Below are positions 56,277-64,000 of a DNA stretch of 64,000 nucleotides, one piece after another. The number at the start of each line of letters is the position of its first letter. The first letter of the stretch is position 1. The stretch covers positions 1 through 64,000 of the forward strand of contig JAKSYS010000336.1 of the NCBI GenBank assembly GCA_022925895.1. The letters are read 5' to 3'. The notes under the pieces were generated by a model. It saw only the letters and a list, made by a program, of their open reading frames with translations. It searched no databases and was not told where the DNA came from. Source of the DNA: Fragilaria crotonensis. Its lineage: Eukaryota; Bacillariophyta; Fragilariophyceae; Fragilariales; Fragilariaceae. The translations under genes and the position numbers were made by a program.

Positions 56277-57683
56277 ATGCAGGACGTAATCTTCGACTCT
56301 GATGATGATGACGACAACATTAGAGCTATTGCAGCAATCATGGCTCATCAGGATACTGACACAAGCGATGACGACGACAATGGCGACGACGATATTGTCG
56401 ACGAACCCCATGCTTGGGGTTCTGGATCTCGCCCAGGAAAAGCTCCTAACCTTGAACGCCACCGTGTCTTTTATTCCCATCTTCTTTTCAACGACTTTTG
56501 GGGAGATCCGCCCGTGTACAACGCCATGTACTTCAAGCGTTTTTTCAAGATGCCAATCGGATTATTCGATTCAATTGTTGAAGACGTTCAAGAACACGAC
56601 AACTACTTCACACAGAAAGAGGACGCTTGTCGCAAGCTTGGATTTACTCCTATTCAGAAGATTTGTTCGGCCGTCCGACTCTTGACGTCTGGAGTGGCGG
56701 CCAATGAACACGACGACAAGTATCGCATGGCCGCTACGACTGGCATTGAATGCATGAAGCGTTTTTGCGACGCCATTGTCGACGTGTATGGCGAAACAGT
56801 CCTCCGCCATCCAAATTCTGTTGACATGGGACGCCTCCTTGATGAAGGATGTGCCGCGGGTTTTCCGGGGTGCATCGGTTCGATTGATTGTATGCACTGG
56901 AGGTGGAAAAATTGTCCCTCGGCTTGGAGAGGAATGTTCCAAGGCAAGTCCGGTGTTGCTACCATTGTGTTGGAGGCAATTGCTGATCATAGTTGTCGTT
57001 TCTGGCACTTCAACTTTGGCTCTCCCGGAGGTTTGAATGATATTAATGTTCTCGATCGTTCTCCTTTGTTTAATAATGCCATACGTGGAGAGTCTCCTAG
57101 GGTCAACTTCACCGTCAATGGGAATCCGTACGAGTACGCATACTGGCTTGGTGATGGGATTTATCCTGAGTATGCATGCATTGTTAAAACGGTTCCCAGA
57201 CCAATCACTCGGATGCAGAAAATGTTTGCATCGGCCCAAGAAGGGAAGAGGAAAGACATTGAGCGAGCGTTCGGTATGCTCCAGGCAAGGTTCCACATTT
57301 TGACGTCACCTTGTTGTCTTTGGGATCGTGGTGCTATGGACACTGTCATCCGAACGTGTGTTATACTTCATAATATGATCATAGATTATGAAGCTGTCCA
57401 TGGCATTGACGGGGCGTACATTGACGACCAAGATTATGTTCCCCTTCACCCATTTGTCGTGATTCCACGGGATCCAGCACAAAACGGAAACCAAAGAGCT
57501 GAAATGATTGTGGGAATGCAAGACCGCGATCAACACATCCGTCTCCAACACGATTTGATGGCTCACAGGTGGCAGACATGGTTTGCAGCTAATCATGACG
57601 ACGATGATAGTTATGACGGTGATGGTGACGATGGATCTAACAACGATAGCGTTCACGATGATGACGAAGGGATGGAATTCTAA
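56277..57683 (+). CDS. PIF/Harbinger DDE nuclease (transposase), element 2
   Basis: An unbroken frame of 468 codons with ATG at 56277. The N-terminus and C-terminus are both very acidic (runs of Asp). The DDE_Tnp_4 core is clear: Asp in GCIGSIDCMHWRWKNCP near residue 200, the SPGGLNDINVLDRSPLF block, Asp in WLGDGIYPEY and Glu in DIERAFGMLQARFHIL. RTCVILHNMIIDYE closes the domain as in the plant PIF and animal HARBI1 proteins. The enzyme cuts at TTA/TAA targets. All key residues are present, so this copy may be active. It is convergent with the partner gene, 76 bp apart. Confidence 0.95.
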   Translation: MQDVIFDSDDDDDNIRAIAAIMAHQDTDTSDDDDNGDDDIVDEPHAWGSGSRPGKAPNLERHRVFYSHLLFNDFWGDPPVYNAMYFKRFFKMPIGLFDSIVEDVQEHDNYFTQKEDACRKLGFTPIQKICSAVRLLTSGVAANEHDDKYRMAATTGIECMKRFCDAIVDVYGETVLRHPNSVDMGRLLDEGCAAGFPGCIGSIDCMHWRWKNCPSAWRGMFQGKSGVATIVLEAIADHSCRFWHFNFGSPGGLNDINVLDRSPLFNNAIRGESPRVNFTVNGNPYEYAYWLGDGIYPEYACIVKTVPRPITRMQKMFASAQEGKRKDIERAFGMLQARFHILTSPCCLWDRGAMDTVIRTCVILHNMIIDYEAVHGIDGAYIDDQDYVPLHPFVVIPRDPAQNGNQRAEMIVGMQDRDQHIRLQHDLMAHRWQTWFAANHDDDDSYDGDGDDGSNNDSVHDDDEGMEF

Positions 57684-57759
57684 TAATAGTACCTGATGGC
57701 TTTGTTACTAGAATTATACTTCTTGTTTAATCGTACGATTGTACTTTAAAATAAAAACA

Positions 57760-59168
57760 CTAGTTTGTCAATGTTGTCGCCTGGCTGTCGACAATGGCAT
57801 TGTTGAAAGCCAAGACAAGGCGCTGAGTTGGTGGGAGTGTGTCCCATTCACTGTCCTCTTGGCTGTCATCACTACTAGTGTTGGTAGTCTGATCAAGTCC
57901 GGCGATCGCATTCGGTGGTCTTATGCTGGCGATAATATTATCGAGGGCAACGTCCCTGACATAACCGCCTGGGACAAAAAGGCCATTCTCATCAATGTAA
58001 CTTTCCTTGTCGTCGTCGGCATCATCAGCAGGATCCTCGGCATCCACATTAATAACATCAGGAACGTCACCACCAGTTGTTGCCCTTTCCGTTGGAACAG
58101 CAGGGGCATACTCAAGCTCCTTCGCCGCAAACCAAGCAATCGAAGCAGCAGACGCAGGGTTTTTCGTATAAAAGTTGAACATATACTGTTCCTTTGCAAC
58201 GTTGGCTTTCGCTTCCGCCGCAAAAGCCAAACGTTCGAGCGACTCATTCTGCCGATGCTTCAACACCTGATTGAAAGAAAAGACCTTATCCGGCTCTGGT
58301 GGATCATCCTTCTTCGTCTTCTTCAATTTAATTGCCGCTGCTTGCTGAGCAAGTAGCTTTGCCCTTTTCTTGCCAATAGATGGTCGTGGGGTAAGACCAA
58401 ATCCTCGTGCTGCTGCTGCTGCTCGAGTAGGACGAGGAGGAACAACAACCAAAGGATTATCAGCTATTCGAGGATGGATTATCAACCACTGCTGGTGGTG
58501 CTGCAACGTCGCCGCCACGAACGTTGCTGACACCGACAGCATCTTCCTCGTCGTCATCATCGCTGCCACTTTCCGGACTCATCCTGTCACAGTCCAAAAG
58601 GAACAAAGCATTCAAAACTCTGGGATGCATGGTTTGGGTAACGAGCTCGAACTTTGGCAATCCGCGCCGAAGAATCTCGTAGACATGAGCCTGCTTCCAT
58701 CGTTTTTCTGTTCATATAAACAAACCAGCAAGAAGTGAGTTGAGTATTTGTATTGTTTGGCAGCATTAGCACGAGTTTCACACAGCACCCATCACAGGGA
58801 CAACACATGTACATACCCTCAACGCGTTCGAAGTCGTCGTTAGCCTTGTTGGTGTAGTCCACAATTACCCAACCACTATGATACTCGCGAAGGGCACCCT
58901 GAAGATGACCGATGTACTTGTTGACGTCATGCTGAAGGGTGCGGTTGAAGCGAGTCTTCAATGAATTGCTTGATCGAGTCGGCCCTCCACCACGACGGAC
59001 AAAGTCTTCGGTAATCCTTGTCCAGAACATTTTGCCATCTTGGTCAGTGCCAACTGCGGCATTCGTTGACACTGTAACAAAAGCATGCGCCAAAAATCCA
59101 TCCTCGGCTTTCGTGAAGTTTCCGGCATTCACACGACGAACAGGGGCGACACCATTTGCAACCAACAT
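57760..59168 (-). CDS. SANT/Myb-like Harbinger partner protein, element 2
   Basis: From ATG at 59168 the first exon (to 58817) encodes a domain like that of plant Harbinger-derived proteins: NFTKAEDGFLAHAFVTVS, TDQDGKMFWTRITEDF, then NSLKTRFNRTLQHDVNKYIG, a trihelix/SANT-like pattern with spaced aromatic residues. A 109-bp intron (58708-58816) joins in frame, giving EEKRWKQAHVYEILRRG. After an acidic stretch a frame change near 58465 leads to RPSIGKKRAKLLAQQAA, a basic conserved-looking block, then a coiled coil (about 58130-58280) and an acidic tail to 57760. The partner is expected to bind the ends and bring the nuclease to the nucleus (known for Harbinger, inferred here). The frame break makes this copy's integrity uncertain. 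Confidence 0.85.
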
Positions 59169-59389
59169 GGTCGTGACAGGAATACAAACGATTGTTCGGA
59201 TAAGACGAGAAAGGATTATGTGCTGCGATTGTCAACAGAGACAGTCGCTGATGTAGGAATTGTGGAAGATACGATGACGACGACGTTCTTGGCACATTTA
59301 TGGCGCAACCAAAATTTGCGGCGCGCGCCAGAATTTGAATCATGGACCAAATGTGTGTTCTCACGGGTGGTATGATTTGCCTTCAAAGT

Positions 59390-59458
59390 AGCACCCTATA
59401 CGACTGGTAGAAACCTAATTTTTATCCATCGGACAAAAATAGGTTTCTAAAGGGTGCT
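59390..59458. repeat. nested inverted repeats at the right end of Harbinger element 2
   Basis: Outer arms AGCACCCT (59390-59397) and AGGGTGCT (59451-59458) enclose inner arms AGAAACCTA (59409-59417) and TAGGTTTCT (59440-59448), followed by TTTTT/AAAAA pairing. It lies about 47 bp inside the right end of the element. Confidence 0.85.
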
Positions 59459-59487
59459 CGACCAATTTTGCGTGCGCAGATATAGCA

Positions 59488-59505
59488 TCAGGGGTGGTGA
59501 TGCTC
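59488..59505 (-). repeat. right TIR of Harbinger element 2
   Basis: Exact reverse complement of the left TIR, followed by TAA. Confidence 0.94.
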
Positions 59506-59508
59506 TAA

Positions 59509-60171
59509 GACTATGTCGTTGCATGGAGGATTCTGGACGACGACGCGGAAAGCGGGAATAGCCACACCAATGCACAGCATTTAACGTTATTCTAGATGTT
59601 GCCGTTATTTATTCTATAAATACCAGGTAGTACTCGAGTATTGTACCTTGCATAATCGTGATAGGTTAACGGTGCATTACCGGTAGTACACTTGTATAGA
59701 AGGCGGAGTACCAGTGTTTTCCTGTTTCCGCGTTTCACGTTTCACCCACTCGTGTCATCGGCGTGATACCTCGTTATATATATATATATCTGGCAAATGA
59801 ACATACCGGCCAACCATGTGCAAAACACATACTTACACTTAGGTATGCTTTGCGTATCGTGGTACCCAGTATGCTAAATGCTTCCCCGATTACTGGACAC
59901 AGCTAATTCCGGTGCTGTAACACTTAGTACGCAGTATCAGTACTGTTAAGCATTTTCGGCCAGATCGACGATAGGATTTCTCATCAAGCCCCTTTTCAGT
60001 ACGCTCATTGGGTTGTGCTTGGTTTCCAGCCTCACGACACATTCTTGCCATACACATATTCTATTTGTTGCAAACTGAGAGTTTAGAACCAAGGAGTGCT
60101 CTTACCGTAAGAATAAAGAGCATCAAGAGGAACTTTCCCTTCTGCCAGCCACAGTCACATCGTTATCAAAC
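59509..60171. other. intergenic, promoter side of the MscS-like gene
   Basis: About 660 bp without a gene. It includes a (TA)n run near 59774-59788 and GTAC/TACCGGTA words near 59678-59690. The promoter of the plus-strand channel gene should lie in the last few hundred bases, but I see no element I can name. Confidence 0.5.
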
Positions 60172-63100
60172 ATGGATGCTCCCGAGGACAAGGTGAAGAC
60201 GGAAGGCATAGTCGACACGGCGTCTCCCAAGCCAAGTCACGAAGGCAAACCCGCCAAAACCCCTGTGCTGGAGGCTCAAACTGACCATTCCATTCGAGCT
60301 GCGAGTCCCGATAGTTTGATTGGTGAAAGCTTTCTAGCAGCGTCGGTCAGTGTCGTTCCTGCTCCCCCGATCAATGTCCCTAACGCTCCATCAACTCGCA
60401 TTCCGGAACGGAAACGTTTATCATCGCCACCTTCCGCCGAAGCGCTGTCTCCGCCTATCTCGCCAATTGAGTCCAAGGCGATGAAGTCGGCATCCATTCC
60501 TGCGAACAGCTCGAACCAAATCAAGGCTGGACGACCGCCAAGAGCTCCGACTGGAGATGTGCACTCGCAGACGAAACCCACCAAAGACTCTGCTGCTCAA
60601 CCTCCCACTGTTCACACTCGTGGAATCTCTGCTGGTGAATACAGCACCATGTCTGGGCTGACGGATCCCATGTTGGATGAGACGGAACCGAGGCAACCTC
60701 AAAGGCCGCGTGGAGTTTCATTTGGTGAAGAGGTCGAAGAGCTTTCTCCGGGCAGCACACGTGACGTGCCGCTTAAGGATTCATCATCTCGACCGCGACC
60801 CATCCTAACTGGTGATGTACAACGATCGACACGCCTTATTTCTTCCCCCCAGAAGGCGTCCAACGCCGTCAATCGTGTGGAGGAGAAATTCGCAATGGCT
60901 ACCATTGTCAATCCCATTGAATCTGAAGCAGAGAAGGCAATTTTACGAGCCCTTGAGGATAGAGAGCGCAACGTTACCCATTCGACAGCCGCGGCAGTTC
61001 TGCCTAATGTACCCGATGACGTTATTGTGAGCTTGGGATCACGCCAATGAATTGCAGCAACAACAAGATAGTCAAGAGGAAACTAGAGCGCGCCGTATGT
61101 CTGAGAGCAGGCGTCGTTCACCTCGATCCGGAGCAAACCCAGTTTGGAAAAGGAGCAGAGCAAGAGCCTGCTGCAGGCGGACAATCAAAAGCTGAAGGCT
61201 GCTGCCGAAAAAGTAAAAATCAGAAGCAAGGTAGCAATCCTGCCGAAGGATCTATGGAAAACACTCTTTTGAATTTGGCAAACCAGATGCGGGACATACA
61301 AACAAACGAAGATAACTTGTCAGTCGGCACGGCGTCTAACAAACCGTCGGACAATGTGAATCATTCTATGGTCAATATTGTAGATTCGCCGAGGAATCAA
61401 TCCGACGCCTTAGCCAACGACGCTGCGCTCTTGTTCCGTGGTCCTAAAAAGGTGTCCGACCCCTTCGAGTTGGCTGCCACGTCCCCTGCCACGATGGAAA
61501 CTGATCCGAAGAAGAATGATGATATCATCATGGAGGTGACGAAGGCGATTCAATGAAGGAGACAGACCTCGAGCTTGGACTTCCCACCAATGGTGGGTTG
61601 GAATCCAAGAACGATAAGCCGACCAGGTTGTCCGCAAAAGCAGGGAATTTGTTTCGTAAGACTTTGCACGCGGCGAAGGAAGACTTGAACTACCTCGATC
61701 ATTTTCTGGTGGCGAAGAAGAAATCTGCAATTATGTACGGCAAATCAGTCTTTGTATTTTTGATACTTCCTGCCACGTCTGTTGCAGCAATCTTGTTTTA
61801 TGGTTTGGGAAATCCTCTAATGAAAACCGGAGCTGACCCTAAGACGAACGTGTTTCCGTCTGTCTCTTGGTTTATCATATTTTTATGCGTACGTCAGGTC
61901 ATCACATTCAGCATGGCTAAAGTGACGGAGATGTTTCTGATTGATTTTCTCGCTCTGAAAACTCGACTCTTATTGCGCATGCTGGGGCCGGTTGTAACGC
62001 TTTTGGTTGTTCAAGCCAAGGGATGGCCATGCTCCCTCACTTTTTGGGCTATCTATGACCTTATCATGCTTTCCGGTGATGGTCCGTTCCCGAATCATTG
62101 GGCATTCTATCAAGATGCGATTGGACTGTTTAATGACCGCAATCCAAGTGGTGGCATCACGTCTGATCCTTGGAATTACCGAATTCTCATCGCCGGCATG
62201 GTAATCGGCGTTGTTGTTGCTATTAAACGACTAGTGGTCGGTATGTATCTTGGCGGCAAACAGTATTGTAAGTATCGAATGGCTAAAGCTTTTCTCTGTT
62301 GAGCGTGAGAGTTGATTGGCTAATCAACAATTCCTACCATTGCAGCAACCTATGGCGCCAAGTTGGCGGCTGTGATTCAAAAAATGATTTTGATCAGTGA
62401 AGTTGCCAGGTTGGCCCGGCTGCTGGCGCGCGAGAGCAGCCAGGATGCTAAAACGAAATCTTCTCGAGAAGAGTTCAACTGGGATTTCCCGAGTTATGGC
62501 GATGCTTTGTTGCGCGAAGATGACGATGACGACGGCGGCGATGAAACGGATAGCGCTCTCTCGAAATCACCAAGGGCGAGTGATGTGAATCCATATAACA
62601 AGAGCTTGAAATCGTCTGAAAGAGTCAAACTTATGAAGCTACTAGACCAGTGGGAGGAGCCGACTGAAGAGCGAAGTATTGTAAGTTGAAGACAGTTGCT
62701 ACTGTGTCGTATTCTCAATTGGGCGCTTACGTTAAGGACTGTTACAGGGCAAGGTATCAATCAAAGGCATTCTGCAATTCAAACAGACTCTCGCGTTTAT
62801 GGATTTGTCATACCCATTTTCAAGGTCGTTTGGTCTCGCAGATACTAGAGAACACTGCGTCCAGTCAGCGGAAGACGTGTACCAGAGTCTTCTTAGGGCA
62901 ACCCCAGTTTGAAACGTTACAGTTTGAAACCTTAACAGCAGTGGTAAGGGTTCCAGGTGAACAGGAACTGGACGAAATGAGACTGAAGGAGTTGGTGAAG
63001 GTTTTTCGACCAGAGCGCGACGGATCTCTAGATATGCTAGGTTCGTTCGGTCTGTCGACCAGGTTTACAAGGACCTCAGGCTGCTCCGTGCGTCCATCCG

Positions 63101-64000
63101 TAACTCAAGTCAGATTGACCACGCTTTTGAAGCGTAAGTATTAACGCACCTCGAATGGTAGCGGGTTGTTTGATTCCAGAATACTAACCTGATCTGCCCC
63201 CAGGATCATCAACGTCGCTTTCTATTTCCTGATTTTTTGTGTTGTGTTGGCATCTTGGGGGATCGACCCGTTGTCCTTGTTTTTATCTCTGTCGAGTGTG
63301 ATTCTCGCCTTCAGCTTCGCAATCGGCAGTGCGAGTGCCAAGTACTTCGAGGTGCGTAACCAAGAAAATGCTTTCGCTTCATTTCTTCTTCCTTTTGTCT
63401 CATCAACCATCATGTTTGTGCAGGGTTTGATGTTCATCCTTGGAAGAAACCCTTATGACATTGGGGATCGCATCTCAATCAACAGTCCCAATGAACTTCC
63501 TGTTGCCGATGGTGTTTCGACTTGGTATGTAGAGGAAGTTACACTTTACTACACGACTGTACGACTGGGTGCAACGAACGAAGTTGCGACAATTTCCAAC
63601 AGCGCCCTGGCAAATTCTCGAATCGTGAACGCTGCAAGATCCAAAAAGGCGACTGTGTACATCAAACTCAAGTTTGGTATCGATGTGCCTTACGCCAAGA
63701 TTCAAGTCTTCAAAGAGACCGTTGAATCTTTTGTCAAAGCCCGACCTCGTGAATGGTTGAATTGTTCAGGAATTCGGTCCTCGCGTGGAAGCAGATTATG
63801 GCTACATTGAGTATGTGGTTGTTCTTCATCATCGAGACTCTTGGCAACAGATTGGTAGCATCTTGGAAAGCAAGGCCGCTGTGATGAGCTTCTGTCTGGA
63901 AGTTCAGAAGAAGCTCGGCATGAGATACATTGCCCCATCAACACCTGTGGATCTGACGATGAAGAACCCTCAAGTGTTGACTTCAATGCTTCAAGGTGCG
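60172..64000 (+). CDS. MscS-like mechanosensitive channel, cut by the window end
   Basis: Opens with ATG at 60172 (MDAPEDKVKTEGIVD). The first 450 or so residues are a soluble, Ser/Pro-rich leader (with PRGVSFGEEVEELSPGSTRD). Transmembrane helices follow from about 61740 (FVFLILPATSVAAILFYGL; VSWFIIFLCVRQVITFSMA; LLRMLGPVVTLLVVQ; ILIAGMVIGVVVAI). Introns lie at about 62270-62345, 62687-62748, 63130-63203 and 63350-63423. A cytosolic loop has an EF-hand-like KVFRPERDGSLDML. The MscS core is clear at 63210-63740: NPYDIGDRISIN, then YTTVRLGATNEVATISN. Such channels open under membrane tension; plant MSL10-type relatives have a similar plan (inference). The frame slips near 61030, 61240, 62900, 63050 and 63770, some in or beside short runs, as in the other host genes. 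The 3' end is outside the window. Confidence 0.88.

Larger units (their letters stand above)
55882..59505. mobile_element. complete PIF/Harbinger DNA transposon (element 2)
   Basis: The 3624-bp element has 18-bp perfect terminal inverted repeats, GAGCATCACCACCCCTGA, that continue imperfectly to about 30 bp, and TAA duplications at 55879-55881 and 59506-59508. It carries an intact-looking DDE nuclease on the plus strand and a SANT/Myb-like partner on the minus strand, convergent. The TIRs share nothing with element 1, so this is a different family. Both subterminal regions contain strong hairpins (56006-56076 and 59390-59458). Confidence 0.95.

Overview
The window looks like nuclear DNA of a diatom (stramenopile). 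The evidence is a spliced nuclear gene whose signal peptide runs into a plastid-import motif of the ASAFAP type, short GT-AG introns (about 66-185 bp) in the host genes, a Dictyostelium-GbpA-like cyclic nucleotide phosphodiesterase, a stramenopile-type MscS channel and a Ty1/copia element. I cannot name the species. Intergenic DNA is full of short GTAC-centred palindromes (TACCGGTA, AGTACT, TACTAGTA).

Layout. 0.9-6.0 kb: Mot1/BTAF1, a TBP-removing Swi2/Snf2 ATPase. 6.0-9.4 kb: gene-poor, probably decayed repeat DNA. 9.4-21.1 kb: an 11.7 kb Ty1/copia LTR element with 5-bp target duplication, near-identical LTRs and a broken interior. 21.4-22.4 kb: a small gene with an N-myristoylation-type start, convergent with a 4.5 kb minus-strand gene (22.5-27.0 kb) for a metallo-beta-lactamase-fold phosphodiesterase with two cNMP-binding domains. 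28.1-32.3 kb: a complete PIF/Harbinger DNA transposon. 33.8-34.8 kb: a TauE/SafE permease. 35.6-36.7 kb: an unrecognised spliced gene. 37.8-38.9 kb: a cluster of MITEs, one nested in another. 39.1-42.0 kb: a probable plastid protein convergent with VPS72/YL1. 43.0-45.3 kb: a coiled-coil protein and a small plastid protein. 45.8-50.0 kb: a TATGCATA-rich tandem repeat, decayed DNA and a 186-bp satellite of about 13 copies. 51.0-53.5 kb: a hAT transposase. 54.2-54.9 kb: a tandem pair of 322-bp MITEs. 55.9-59.5 kb: a second, unrelated, complete Harbinger element. 60.2 kb to the edge: an MscS-like channel cut by the window end.

Both Harbinger elements have the classic two-gene plan: a DDE nuclease and a partner protein, transcribed convergently between short TIRs, each flanked by a TAA duplication. 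The host genes share no pathway or operon. The clearest host biology is transcription and chromatin (Mot1, Vps72), cyclic-nucleotide signalling, membrane transport (TauE/SafE, MscS) and two plastid proteins.

A technical point affects every host model. Conserved host genes change reading frame by single bases every few hundred bases, several times next to short C or T runs, in places where no intron fits. I read most of these as sequence indels, but real gene decay cannot be excluded from one copy. I found no clear undescribed defence or metabolic system. The most unusual material is the non-coding repeat architecture.
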